Source of the DNA: an uncultured Alphaproteobacteria bacterium
GTDB lineage: Bacteria > Pseudomonadota > Alphaproteobacteria > Caulobacterales > Caulobacteraceae
Reading direction: 5' to 3'
DNA: 49,698 nt
Assembly: GCA_903933475.1 (NCBI GenBank)
Contig: CAIZKE010000208.1
Location: forward strand, 1-49,698
A program made the position numbers and the translations under genes. Below are positions 8,010-18,723 of this stretch, in pieces. The stretch's first letter is position 1, and every line of letters starts with the position of its first letter. The notes under the pieces were generated by a model. The model ran no database searches. It was not told where the DNA came from and was given only the letters and a program-made list of their open reading frames with translations.

Positions 8010-8752
8010 GCCGGGTCTCCCATTCGGCGGGCGTGGGCGCGGGCGCGCTCGAGGTCGGAGGGGTTGTCCACCGAGATCGGCGCTTCGTCCAGTACGGCGG
8101 ACCAGAGGGTCATGCCCAGCTCCAGGGCGCGCAGCTGCTCCAGCCGCTCCCGCCGCTCGAGGGGCGAAGGGGGCGCGGCCGTGAATCGCTCCAGGGCCTG
8201 GCGCCGATAGCCATAGATGCCGTGGTGGATCCAGACCGGACCCTCGCCGTAGAGGACCGAGCGGGTGAAGTAGAGGGCGCGGGCGGAGCGACCGTCCGGC
8301 GCCATGGCGGCGACCACCTTGGGCATGTCCGGGTTCACCCGGTCGCTGGGATCCGATTCGGCGACCATGACGGTGGAGATGTCGGCTTCCGGACGTTCGG
8401 ACAGAAGACCCGCGCAGGCCTGGATGGCTTCGGGGGCGATGAAGGGGATGTCGCCCTGCAGGTTGATGACCACGTCATGGCGGCCGTCGGGATCCAGTAT
8501 CCGGAGGGCGGCCAGGATCCTGTCAGAGCCAGATGGCAGGTCGGGATCGGTGAGGACGGCCCGGCCCCCGGCGGCCTCGACGGCCGCGACGATCTCGGGG
8601 TCGCCCGCCGCCACGGCCACCGGCCCGACGCCTGACGCCTCGGCCTGGCGGACCACACGGACAATCATGGGAAGCCCGCCGATGTCGGCGAGCGGCTTGC
8701 CGGGCAGCCGGGTCGCGGCCAGTCGCGCGGGGATGAGGAGGATCGGTGTCAT
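8006..8752 (-). CDS. kdsB: 3-deoxy-manno-octulosonate cytidylyltransferase (CMP-Kdo synthetase)
   Basis: 248 residues from the ATG at 8752. The open frame extends far upstream into the divergent cytochrome gene, but that part is not KdsB-like. The N-terminal nucleotide-binding motif IPARLAATRLPGKPL, the NLQGD metal/CMP motif and WIHHGIYGYRR are all present. It activates Kdo with CTP for lipopolysaccharide inner-core synthesis in the cytoplasm, so the organism has an LPS outer membrane. It is the first gene of a two-gene unit with pheA (4-bp overlap). The pairing is not metabolically obvious but is seen in related genomes. Confidence 0.95.
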   Translation of the reverse strand: MTPILLIPARLAATRLPGKPLADIGGLPMIVRVVRQAEASGVGPVAVAAGDPEIVAAVEAAGGRAVLTDPDLPSGSDRILAALRILDPDGRHDVVINLQGDIPFIAPEAIQACAGLLSERPEADISTVMVAESDPSDRVNPDMPKVVAAMAPDGRSARALYFTRSVLYGEGPVWIHHGIYGYRRQALERFTAAPPSPLERRERLEQLRALELGMTLWSAVLDEAPISVDNPSDLERARAHARRMGDPA

Positions 8753-8887
8753 GAACCTAGGCTCCGGGCCAACTGTCCGGTTGCGCCAGCGCCGGTAGCG
8801 TGTAAGAGACGCGAACGCAATAAGGGGCGGGAATCCGCCGCAGGACGGGCCTTCTCTCGGGCCTGCCAGGTTTTGGGTTTCGGTGCG

Positions 8888-9523
8888 ATGAGCAATCTTA
8901 CTTTCAACAAGATCGCAGGCGCCGGGCTTGCGACGGCCCTCGCCATCGTCGGGCTTCGGGAAGTGACCACGGGGCTGTTCAGCGCCGAGGCGCCCGCCAA
9001 GCCGGGATACCTCATCGAGGCTACGATCGAAGGCGGCGAAGGTGCAGCGGCCGTCGATGTCATCCCCGATTTCGGAACTGTCATTCCTGTCGCCGACCTC
9101 AAGGCTGGCGAGGCTGTCTTCGCCAAGTGCCAGTCCTGCCACAACGTCGCCAATGGGGGTGCCAACGGCACCGGCCCCAACCTCTGGGGCGTGGTCGGCC
9201 AGAAGCCCGGTTCCCACGCCGGCTTTGCCTATTCCGCCGCCATGACCGATTTCGGCACCAAGCAGGCGGTCTGGGACGACGCGCACATGTACGAGTTCCT
9301 CAAGGCGCCCCAGAAGTACATTTCGGGCACCAAGATGTCCTTCGTCGGCCTGAAGAAGTCCGAGGACCGGGTCAACATGATCGCCTATCTGCGCGCTCAG
9401 GGCGGGACCCTGCCCCTGCCCATCGCGAACCCGGCCGCTGCGGCTCCGGCAGCTGCCGCTCCGGTTGCCGGCGCTGTGCCTGCCGCGCCCGCCGAGACTC
9501 CTGCGGCCAAGCCTGCCGCCTGA
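8888..9523 (+). CDS. Membrane-anchored class I c-type cytochrome
   Basis: 211 residues from the ATG at 8888 (MSNLTF). An uncleaved-looking hydrophobic helix (about residues 8-24) anchors it in the inner membrane with the haem domain in the periplasm. The haem c site is CQSCH (81-85) and the axial methionine is M150 in GTKMSF. The body matches the cytochrome c2/c552 (CycM-like) type that carries electrons from complex III to terminal oxidases. A Pro/Ala-rich tail (about 175-211) is a flexible extension. It diverges from kdsB and converges on the NlpC/P60 gene with six bases between stops. Confidence 0.92.
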   Translation: MSNLTFNKIAGAGLATALAIVGLREVTTGLFSAEAPAKPGYLIEATIEGGEGAAAVDVIPDFGTVIPVADLKAGEAVFAKCQSCHNVANGGANGTGPNLWGVVGQKPGSHAGFAYSAAMTDFGTKQAVWDDAHMYEFLKAPQKYISGTKMSFVGLKKSEDRVNMIAYLRAQGGTLPLPIANPAAAAPAAAAPVAGAVPAAPAETPAAKPAA

Positions 9524-9529
9524 GGCCCT

Positions 9530-10386
9530 TCAGGACGCTTCCGGGCGCTGCCTGTCGAGGGGACGCCTGAAGGCGGTGGGTTCACCGCCGCCGGTCCCCG
9601 AAATCCGCTGGATCGCCTCTGCGAGGGGCTCGATGGCTACGGCCATGTGATGGGCATTGGCGTGTACCATCCGCGCGGCGTCCACCATCATGGCCACGTG
9701 GCCCTTCCAGAAGACCAGGTCACCCCGGCGTAGGGCGTCCGGGGAAGCCGCGACGCCCAGGCCCTGCTGGAGGTCGGAATCCCGGGGACAGGCACGCCCG
9801 CAGGCCAGGAGGGCCTGCTGGACCAGTCCCGAACAGTCCAGGCCGCAGCCCTCACGCCCACCCCACAGGTAGGCTGCGCCCAGGTGCGACTCGGCTACAG
9901 CCGCGGGATCGGCCTCGAAGACACCGATCGGCGCCAGGTGGGCCTCTGGCAGCCAAAAGCCAGCGTCGCAGAGGGCCAGCTTCCCCTCCCGGCCGGAAAC
10001 GGCGACCAGGCTGTTCAGGGAGATGGGCCCGACAGGCTCCGACTTGATGCTGGGGCTCCGGAATCCATAGGTCAGCCGGGCCCGGACCCGGTGGGTGGGC
10101 GCAGGTCCTTCCGGCGCCAGGGCGTCGAGGGCGACATGGCCGATGTAGCCGTCCCGGACCGCCTGTCCCCAGGCAAAGCCGTCCCGGATCTCCAGGACAT
10201 CAAACCGCTCTCCGAGGAGCAGCTGGTCCCACTGCTCGGCGCTGGCGTCGGGCTGGCTGCGAACCGCCGTTGCCGGGACTGCGACCTGCATCCGCCTCGG
10301 GCGCACATAGCGTCCGGCGGGCACCAGGCCCTCGAGGCCGGCGGCGGCGAGGTCGCCCCTCGCCGGGGTCAGGCGCGGGTCGGTCC

Positions 10387-10390
<4 letters not shown>
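9530..10390 (-). CDS. NlpC/P60 family cysteine peptidase with SH3-like domains
   Basis: 286 residues. The N-terminal half (about 30-150) resembles bacterial SH3-type domains. The C-terminal NlpC/P60 domain has the catalytic Cys in LDCSGLV (C186), His in KGHVAMM (H231) and a third polar residue His243. Such enzymes cut the D-gamma-glutamyl-diaminopimelate bond in peptidoglycan peptides. No signal peptide is visible, which points to a cytoplasmic role in muropeptide recycling, consistent with coupling to the aminopeptidase gene (4-bp overlap at 10387-10390). It resembles the Caulobacterales dipeptidyl-peptidase VI-like group. Confidence 0.9.
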
Positions 10391-11763
<1,373 letters not shown>

Positions 11764-11781
11764 GGCGCACTTCCCTGGACC

Positions 11782-11799
11782 GGCGTCCGACGGGACGCC
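11782..11799. terminator. Perfect 7-bp hairpin between pilin and aminopeptidase genes
   Basis: GGCGTCC-GACG-GGACGCC forms a perfect stem with a 4-nt loop. It lies between the pilin stop and the aminopeptidase start on the minus strand. There is no T tract, so it may be a weak terminator, an mRNA 3' stabiliser or chance. Confidence 0.35.
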
Positions 11800-11844
11800 C
11801 CCGAATCATTTGGGCCAAAGTGCCTGACGCCGCAACGGGCGGAT

Positions 11845-12015
11845 TCAGCGCGGTGCCGCGCGGAGGTCCGGGGCGGAGACGGGTGGGGGCTGGTGGCCGA
11901 CGCCGAGGCTGGCGGCGGTGAGCAGCACGGCGGCGATAAGGGCTGCAACGACCCCGTACTCAACCACCGGCGCGGAGGCCTCCTCACGGAGAACCCTTGC
12001 GAGTAACCTGGACAT
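11845..12015 (-). CDS. Flp-family type IVb pilin, isolated
   Basis: 56 residues from the ATG at 12015, with GGGAG seven bases upstream; a GTG at 12033 is less likely because it would include that ribosome site. A short basic head is followed by EEASAPVVEYGVVAALIAA, the type IVb prepilin segment with the conserved Glu-Tyr (E19-Y20) that starts the hydrophobic pilin helix. The residue at the expected prepilin-peptidase cut (-1) is Ser14 rather than the usual Gly. No cpa/tad assembly genes are in the window, so machinery would be supplied in trans. Upstream CtrA-like boxes fit the known CtrA control of Caulobacter pilA. Confidence 0.82.
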   Translation of the reverse strand: MSRLLARVLREEASAPVVEYGVVAALIAAVLLTAASLGVGHQPPPVSAPDLRAAPR

Positions 12016-12038
12016 TCTGTTCTCCCGTGTCACGGGAG
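12016..12038 (-). promoter_or_regulatory. Hairpin covering the pilin ribosome-binding site
   Basis: In the pilin mRNA, CTCCCG (12038-12033), a 5-nt loop and CGGGAG (12027-12022) can form a perfect 6-bp stem. The right arm contains the Shine-Dalgarno GGGAG of the ATG at 12015, so the stem could hold translation down. Confidence 0.4.
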
Positions 12039-12111
12039 GGCGGGAGTCCCCACGCCCCGGCTGAGCCTTTCGGCTTCCCCGCGCACTCAGGGCAACCTTG
12101 TCGCAATGAAG

Positions 12112-12185
12112 TTAACGATAAGTAAACTGTACGGTCGCTTTGCAAGAGTCCGTTAGTTAACCTTCATGAATAATTATGGTTAACA
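12112..12185 (-). promoter_or_regulatory. AT-rich promoter region with CtrA-like boxes for the pilin gene
   Basis: This is the only markedly AT-rich stretch in the window. On the minus strand it holds TTTA-N7-TTAA (12112-12126, 7 of 8 bases of the CtrA full site TTAA-N7-TTAA) and the exact half site TTAACCAT (12176-12183). A further TTAACC lies on plus at 12157-12162, with a GANTC site (GAGTC, 12146-12150) between them. It lies 97 bp and more upstream of the pilin start. CtrA control of Caulobacter pilA is established; its extension to this gene is inference. Confidence 0.55.
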
Positions 12186-12208
12186 ATAAAGGATGCGATC
12201 GCGATCCT

Positions 12209-13672
12209 TCAGGACTCAATTGACTTGCCGCCGCCCCGGACAAAACTGAGGCCGACCAGGCCAACAGCCAGGAGGATCGTGACCGTGGCGAAGCCCCCCT
12301 GCTGGGTTTGGGTCAGGTTGGTGCCGAGATTGACCATCATGGGGCCCAGCCATCCGGTCGCCACCCCGGACAGGGCATAGACTCCGAAGAAGGCGCCGGT
12401 CTTCTCCGGGGGCGTCAGGCGGGTCAGCATGGTGCGGGCGGACGCGTACTGGGCGGTGATGAAGACCGCATTCACGAAGCCGATCAGAAGGAAGACCACC
12501 TCGGGCAGGGTCCGGAAGACCGGCCCGTCCCAGACCGGCGGCTGGGCCGAGGGATCAAACGACCAGAAGTAGAGGATGCGGGTCGGCGACATGCCCAGCA
12601 TGCAGACAATGCCCAGGATCGACATCAGGATGGCGATCCGCAGCGAGTTCTTGGGCCCCAGGGCCGCATCCATCCACCGACCGACGAAACCGCCCAGGAC
12701 CGCGAGGATGGACAGGAGGATACCGTAGCCCAGCATTTCGAGGGCTTGCCACTTCATCACCCCCACGGCGTAGATGCCGGCATAGATCAGGACGGCGTTC
12801 ATGCCATCGACGAAGGCCATCCGGCTGAGCAGGTAGATGGCCGCATCGCGGTAGCGCCCTACGGTCGACAGCATTTCCCAAAGCTGGCGGGCACCGTTCC
12901 GGAAGGCCTTGAGGACCGGCACCCCGGTGGACGGGGCGTCCGGTGTGAAGAGAAACAGGGGGATGGCGCCGACGGCGAATATGCCCGCCGCCATCACAGC
13001 CACGATCCGCTCATGCTCATGCATGGCCGTGTCCAGGCCGAACAGCGGGGTCTTGGGCACCCAGGCCCAATCGACCTTTCCCGGAAGCGCAAAGGCCCAG
13101 GCCGTGAAGCCGAGGGCCAGCACCGAGAAGCCGTTGCCGAGGGCGAGGGCCAGTCCCGAGGCCTTGTGGGCGGCCTTCATGCCGGCAGCCCGTATCAACA
13201 GGGAGTTGTGCAGCACCTCAGAGAAGGCGAATCCCAGGCCGATCAGGGTGATGAGCAGCATGGTCAGGGTGACGGAAAGCCCACTGCCGTCGGGCTTGGC
13301 CCACCAGAGGGCGATCATCATGGGGACCATGGCCGCCACCACCAGGGCCAGCCAGCCCTTGCGGGGCCCGAGCTGGTCGATGGAGGCCCCGAGGAAGGGC
13401 GCCGTGGCCATGACGATCCAGCCGGAATACTGGCTCCACTGGGAGATGACTGCCTGGCCCCGGACCGGGTCGCCAACCATGACGGACGCCACATAGGGCG
13501 CGAAGATGTAGATGGTGACGAGGATGATGTAGGGGTTGCGTGCGCCTTCGAAGACGGACCAGGAGACGGCACCCCGGTTCATCCGACCGTCGCCAGCCAG
13601 CTCTGACGCCATGGGGGGATCGACAATAGCCCCCGGACCGTGGGCCTCGCCCGTAGGAATGGTCTCGGACAC
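12209..13672 (-). CDS. MFS transporter of the Atg22/UMF1-like type
   Basis: 487 residues from the GTG at 13672, which has GGGGGAAG just upstream. The open frame runs 69 codons further without protein-like content, and a later ATG (MASELAG) is also possible. About twelve membrane helices follow FEGARNPYIILVTIYIFAPY, an opening typical of the Atg22/UMF1 subgroup of the major facilitator superfamily, as is the DQLGPRKGW loop. Substrate is unknown; yeast Atg22 exports amino acids from the vacuole. It diverges from the SDR at 13845, so the 172 bp between carry both promoters. Confidence 0.85.
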   Translation of the reverse strand: MSETIPTGEAHGPGAIVDPPMASELAGDGRMNRGAVSWSVFEGARNPYIILVTIYIFAPYVASVMVGDPVRGQAVISQWSQYSGWIVMATAPFLGASIDQLGPRKGWLALVVAAMVPMMIALWWAKPDGSGLSVTLTMLLITLIGLGFAFSEVLHNSLLIRAAGMKAAHKASGLALALGNGFSVLALGFTAWAFALPGKVDWAWVPKTPLFGLDTAMHEHERIVAVMAAGIFAVGAIPLFLFTPDAPSTGVPVLKAFRNGARQLWEMLSTVGRYRDAAIYLLSRMAFVDGMNAVLIYAGIYAVGVMKWQALEMLGYGILLSILAVLGGFVGRWMDAALGPKNSLRIAILMSILGIVCMLGMSPTRILYFWSFDPSAQPPVWDGPVFRTLPEVVFLLIGFVNAVFITAQYASARTMLTRLTPPEKTGAFFGVYALSGVATGWLGPMMVNLGTNLTQTQQGGFATVTILLAVGLVGLSFVRGGGKSIES

Positions 13673-13844
13673 GCGGCTTCCCCCTGATGCCGGCGTCTGA
13701 TGCGCCGGACCTGAGGACCCTACTCCAACGCCCCGGCTTGTGGAGTCGGAAAGGACCGAGGCCGTCTCCCCGGGAACGCGGACTCGACTCCCCGGCAGAC
13801 CGGTTGGAAGATGCATCTCCAATCCAGACAACGGGGAAACGCAG

Positions 13845-14723
13845 ATGGGACTTCTCGACGGCAAGGTGGCCATCATCACGGGCGCAGGCGGCGGGCTTGG
13901 CGAGGCCTATGCGCGGCTGTTTGCCCGCGAGGGCGCGGCCGTGGTGGTCAATGACCTGGGCGGAGCCCGGGATGGCTCGGGCGACGGCTCCGTCAGCGCG
14001 GCCCAGATGGTGGTCAACGCCATCCTCGCCGAGGGAGGTCGGGCCGTTGCGAACGCCGACGACGTGTCCACAATGGCCGGGGGCGAGAACATCCTGAAGA
14101 CGGCCCTCGACGCCTTCGGCCAGGTCGATATCCTCGTCTGCAATGCCGGTATCCTGAGGGACAAGTCCTTCGCGAACACGTCGGAGGCGGACTGGGACCT
14201 CGTGGTCAAGGTACACCTGAAGGGCACCTACTGCTGCACCATGCCGGTCTGGAAGTGGCTGAAGGACAATGGCCGGCAGGGGGTCATTGTCATGACCAGC
14301 TCCACCTCGGGCCTATACGGCAATTTCGGCCAGTCGAACTACGGGGCGGCCAAGGCGGGCATCTACGGCTTCATGCGGGTGCTGGCCATCGAGGGCCGCA
14401 AGTACGGCATCCGGGTCATGGGCCTTGCGCCCGGCGCCTTCACGCGCATGACCTCCGACCTGCCCGGACGGGCCGGCCGCGACCCGGATCCGCTGAGCCT
14501 GCCCGAGAACGTGGCCCCCGGCGTGCTCTACATGGTCTCGGACCTGGCCGCCGACCACACCGGCAAGGTGCTGGGCGTCTCCTCCCGCGGCGTCCGCGAG
14601 ATCAAGATGCTGGAGACCGAGGGTTTCCAGCCGGGCCGGCCCTACACCGCCCAGGAGGTGGCCGAGCACGCCAGACAGGTCTTCTTCGCTGAAAGCCAGA
14701 CCCGTACGGCGCCCGCGAGCTGA
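13845..14723 (+). CDS. SDR-family oxidoreductase, MFE-2-like 3-hydroxyacyl-CoA dehydrogenase type
   Basis: 292 residues from the ATG at 13845, preceded by GGGGA. The Rossmann motif TGAGGGLGEAYA (about 12-23) is followed by VVVNDLGGARDGSG, the run typical of the hydroxyacyl-CoA dehydrogenase part of peroxisomal multifunctional enzyme 2. The NNAG-equivalent is CNAG, and the catalytic Ser and Tyr-x3-Lys are in SSTSG and YGAAK. It is expected to oxidise a (3R)-hydroxyacyl-CoA with NAD, in line with the fatty-acid genes at the right end of the window. Exact substrate is not determinable. Confidence 0.85.
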   Translation: MGLLDGKVAIITGAGGGLGEAYARLFAREGAAVVVNDLGGARDGSGDGSVSAAQMVVNAILAEGGRAVANADDVSTMAGGENILKTALDAFGQVDILVCNAGILRDKSFANTSEADWDLVVKVHLKGTYCCTMPVWKWLKDNGRQGVIVMTSSTSGLYGNFGQSNYGAAKAGIYGFMRVLAIEGRKYGIRVMGLAPGAFTRMTSDLPGRAGRDPDPLSLPENVAPGVLYMVSDLAADHTGKVLGVSSRGVREIKMLETEGFQPGRPYTAQEVAEHARQVFFAESQTRTAPAS

Positions 14724-14729
14724 AGCGCC

Positions 14730-14774
14730 GCCGCCTTCAGTCCGGAGGGCTCAGGCCTCTGGCCCGAAGGCGGC
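14730..14774. terminator. Bidirectional hairpin terminator between convergent SDR and GNAT genes
   Basis: Outer arms GCCGCCTTC (14730-14738) and GAAGGCGGC (14766-14774) are perfect complements. An inner CCGGAGG/CCTCTGG stem with one G-U pair extends them. The right arm lies in the last codons of the GNAT gene. There is no T tract, but the position just past both stops suits a shared terminator. Confidence 0.55.
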
Positions 14775-15353
14775 GAGCCTTTGGTCCAACGTCTCGCGGA
14801 CGCCGGGCCATTCGGGAGCGATGACCGAGTAAACGGCCGTGCTGCGCCGGCGGCCGGTCCAGATGATCCGCTCCCACCTCTGGATCCCCTCGAAGGTCGC
14901 GCCCAGCTTGAGTACCGCCGCGCGAGAGCGGGCGTTGATCTCGTCGACGTGGAACTGGACCCGGCAGAAGCCGGCGTCGAAGGCCTCCCCCATCAGCAGG
15001 CGCTTGGCCGAGGGGTTGACCGGTCCGCCCCTGGCCTCGGGGGCGTAGTAGGTCAGGCCGATCTCAAGGCTTTCATTGGCCTGGTCGATCTTCAGGAAGG
15101 CGGTAATGCCAACGCAGCGGCCTTCCTGAAGTACGGCGAAATGGTGCGCTGCGCCGGAGTCGCGGTCAGCGATGCGCTTTCCCGTCCAAAACTGGTCGAA
15201 AGGCGCACCCACCAGGGACAGGGAATAAAGCTCGCGCCAGACGTCGGGATCTGCGGCGCAGGCGGCGCGGAGGGGTTCGCGGTGGACCTCCGACAGCGGT
15301 TCCAGGGTCACGAAGGCGTTGGCCAGGGGGCGGTGGGGGAAGTCCTTGATCAT
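14751..15353 (-). CDS. GNAT-family N-acetyltransferase (RimJ/RimL-like)
   Basis: 200 residues. The order of elements is that of RimJ/RimL-type GNAT proteins: an opening VTLEPLSEVH, a central beta strand GITAFLKID, and then ESLEIGLTYYAPEARGGPVN, which contributes the acetyl-CoA binding region. VQFHVDEINARSRAAVLKLGATFEG is characteristic of the subgroup's C-terminal half. It acetylates an amine using acetyl-CoA in the cytoplasm; the target may be a protein N-terminus or a small molecule. The gene stands alone between an exported protein gene upstream and the convergent SDR. Confidence 0.9.
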   Translation of the reverse strand: MIKDFPHRPLANAFVTLEPLSEVHREPLRAACAADPDVWRELYSLSLVGAPFDQFWTGKRIADRDSGAAHHFAVLQEGRCVGITAFLKIDQANESLEIGLTYYAPEARGGPVNPSAKRLLMGEAFDAGFCRVQFHVDEINARSRAAVLKLGATFEGIQRWERIIWTGRRRSTAVYSVIAPEWPGVRETLDQRLAAFGPEA

Positions 15354-15496
15354 TCCCCATCCTGCCGCTCCGGGAACGGATTTGCCAACCAGGGTTGAAC
15401 CAGTCCAGGACGCCCGGACCCTGTCCCCAGACGCCCCCCACGGCCACGCCGAGGTCCCGCCGGAGACTGTCCAGGTGCCGAGGTAGGAGCCCCGGC

Positions 15497-15919
15497 CTAC
15501 TTTGTGGGCAGGGCTTCAGCGTTGGTGCAGGCCTGGAGCATCAGGGCCGCATCGTCCGCCCCGTTGGCCTTCTTCGGCACTGCGCTGCGCCAGTCGCCGC
15601 CGATCTCCAGCGGGTTCTTCGGCGAGTAGCTGCCCAAGGACAACAGGTTCTTAGACTTGCAGTCGAGGGCGTAGATGAAGCCCACCCCGTCCGCCGCTCC
15701 GGGTCCCGAGGGTCCCATCCGCGGGCTGGCCCCGACCTTGCCAATGGCCGTCAAGACGACCACCCGGCCCGTCGCGGCGTCCCGGTAGCTGTAGTCGGAG
15801 TCAAAGGACCACTGCAGTCCCTTGTCGTTCGGCGCGGTATAGGCCGTCCAGGTCTCGGCGGCGGCGGGAAGGGCGAGGGCGAAAACCGACAGGGCGGCGA
15901 TTGCAGGGGCGCGGCGCAT
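15497..15919 (-). CDS. Small exported protein of unknown function
   Basis: 140 residues. A clear signal peptide (MRRAPAIAALSVFALALPAAAE) ends at an AAA-E type cleavage site near residue 21. The mature part starts with Trp-Thr-Ala-Tyr and has two Cys (in LDCKSKN and LQACTN) that could form a disulphide. The pattern (signal, W-rich start, YALDCKS near the middle) resembles the surface-adhesin E-like small periplasmic proteins, but I do not assign a function. The 143 bp between it and the GNAT gene show no convincing gene, hairpin or promoter. Confidence 0.75.
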   Translation of the reverse strand: MRRAPAIAALSVFALALPAAAETWTAYTAPNDKGLQWSFDSDYSYRDAATGRVVVLTAIGKVGASPRMGPSGPGAADGVGFIYALDCKSKNLLSLGSYSPKNPLEIGGDWRSAVPKKANGADDAALMLQACTNAEALPTK

Positions 15920-16021
15920 GGGCGTTTCCTTGTTCAGGCGTCAAAGCTGGGGCGGACCTTAGCGGCGGGGGCGCCGGGCGCGCAACCGGAACAGACAGAG
16001 ACGAATTGACCGGCGCGCCGC

Positions 16022-16050
16022 TTGACTCTGCCGGACCGGGCGCCTAACTC
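16022..16050 (+). promoter_or_regulatory. groESL promoter
   Basis: TTGACTC (16022-16028) and CCTAACTC (16043-16050) are 14 bp apart, matching the Caulobacter housekeeping pattern (TTGAC ... GCTAnAwC). The -35 contains a GANTC methylation site. The predicted start lies just before the CIRCE element. A sigma-32 reading (CTTGA at 16021) is also possible. Confidence 0.5.
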
Positions 16051-16059
16051 CCGGTCCCC

Positions 16060-16086
16060 TTAGCACTCGTGAGCGGCGGCTGCCAA
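16060..16086 (+). promoter_or_regulatory. CIRCE operator (HrcA site), right half degenerate
   Basis: The left half TTAGCACTC (16060-16068) is a perfect CIRCE half site. After nine bases the right half reads GGCTGCCAA (16078-16086), 6 of 9 matches to GAGTGCTAA. It sits at the predicted transcription start of groESL, the usual place for HrcA repression. Confidence 0.75.
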
Positions 16087-16144
16087 AATCGGCACCGCGT
16101 CTGCGGATTTCAATAACCCTCGTCCTAAACGGAGAGACCAAAAC

Positions 16145-16432
16145 ATGGCGTTTCGTCCCCTCGGTGACCGCGTCCTCGTGAAGCGCGTCGAAGAAGAACA
16201 GAAGACCAAGGGCGGTATCATCATCCCCGACACCGCCAAGGAAAAGCCGCAGGAAGGCGAAGTGATCGCCGTGGGTCCTGGCGCCCGTGACGAATCCGGC
16301 AAGATCCAGCCCCTCGACCTGAAGACGGGCGATCGCATCCTGTTTGGCAAATGGTCCGGCTCGGAAGTGAAGATCGACGGTGCCGACCTCCTGATCATGA
16401 AGGAAAGCGACGTCCTGGGCGTGATCGAATAG
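16145..16432 (+). CDS. groES: Co-chaperonin GroES
   Basis: 95 residues, standard length. The opening FRPLGDRVLVKRVEEEQKT, the mobile-loop region KGGIIIPDTA and the roof/C-terminal LLIMKESDVLGVIE are all intact. It caps GroEL and closes the folding chamber. It is the first gene of the groES-groL operon, 52 bp ahead of groL, downstream of a promoter and CIRCE operator. The 61-nt leader has GGAGA shortly before the start. Confidence 0.98.
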   Translation: MAFRPLGDRVLVKRVEEEQKTKGGIIIPDTAKEKPQEGEVIAVGPGARDESGKIQPLDLKTGDRILFGKWSGSEVKIDGADLLIMKESDVLGVIE

Positions 16433-16484
16433 AGCCTCCGACCGCCTTCCAGACCCACCAATCCCATTCGAAAAGAGTAAGCCA

Positions 16485-18131
<1,647 letters not shown>

Positions 18132-18155
18132 TCCAGGTCGTTTCCCGAAAGACCA

Positions 18156-18187
18156 GGGGGTGGGGCTTCAGGCTCCGCCCCCTTTTT
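18156..18187 (+). terminator. Rho-independent terminator of groESL
   Basis: GGGGGTGGGGC, loop TTCAG, GCTCCGCCCCC form an 11-bp stem with two G-U pairs, followed directly by five T residues (18183-18187). It is the clearest intrinsic terminator in the window. Confidence 0.92.
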
Positions 18188-18199
18188 CGTGTCCGGACG

Positions 18200-18568
18200 T
18201 CAGCTGGACCGGTTGTTCAGGCGCTTCAGGTCGCCCAGCAGCAGGGTGCCCGCCCAGCTGGTGAGTCCGGTGATGATCGCCACCAGCAATCCCGGCAAGA
18301 AGCCTGCGACATGGAAGCCGGGCAGAATCCTCGAGACCAGCAGGATCATGGCCGCATTGATCACCAGCAGGAACAATCCGAAGGTCAGGACGGTGATGGG
18401 CAGGGTGAGAATGACCAGCAGGGGTCTCAGCAGGGCGTTGACCACCCCGAGCAGCAATGCGGCCAGGAAGAGGGTCGTAGGCACATCATAGGTGACGCCG
18501 GGAACAAGCCGGGAAGCGATGGCCAGTCCAAAGGCGGCGAAGACCGCGCGAAGCAGGAAGTGCAGCAT
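18200..18568 (-). CDS. Small four-helix membrane protein, 'phage holin family IV' type
   Basis: 122 residues with four hydrophobic helices (about 3-20, 31-52, 54-78 and 86-110). The run LLLGVVNALLRPLLVILTLPITVLT-type residues, with N-A-x-x-R-P in helix 2, marks the widespread YvlD/Mycobacterial holin-like family. Despite the name these are ordinary chromosomal membrane proteins of unknown role, and no phage gene is nearby. It converges on groL, whose terminator lies 12 bp past its stop. Confidence 0.85.
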   Translation of the reverse strand: MLHFLLRAVFAAFGLAIASRLVPGVTYDVPTTLFLAALLLGVVNALLRPLLVILTLPITVLTFGLFLLVINAAMILLVSRILPGFHVAGFLPGLLVAIITGLTSWAGTLLLGDLKRLNNRSS

Positions 18569-18723
18569 ATCGGATCTCCGGGCGTTCCGTTCAGCGACGC
18601 CATGGCCAAGGAGTCCGCCACCGGACCTGCAAAGGCAACCCCCGGATGGCCCCTTATGGTCGGTGCCACATTGACGCCGCCTCCAGACCGTTCTGTCCTT
18701 CCACCGAACCGGGAGTCCGCATC

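Noticed and set aside
12100..12200. AT-rich stretch with TTAACC sites as a replication origin
   Set aside because: The Caulobacter origin also has CtrA sites, but no DnaA boxes (TTATCCACA-like), no clustered repeats and no origin-linked genes are present. A pilin promoter is the simpler reading.
15354..15496. Possible small gene or gene remnant between the exported protein and GNAT genes
   Set aside because: Short frames here give no recognisable protein, have no ribosome site, and contain no hairpin of note.
18200..18568. Phage holin implying a prophage
   Set aside because: The family name is historical. These four-helix proteins are chromosomal in many bacteria and no phage gene is nearby.
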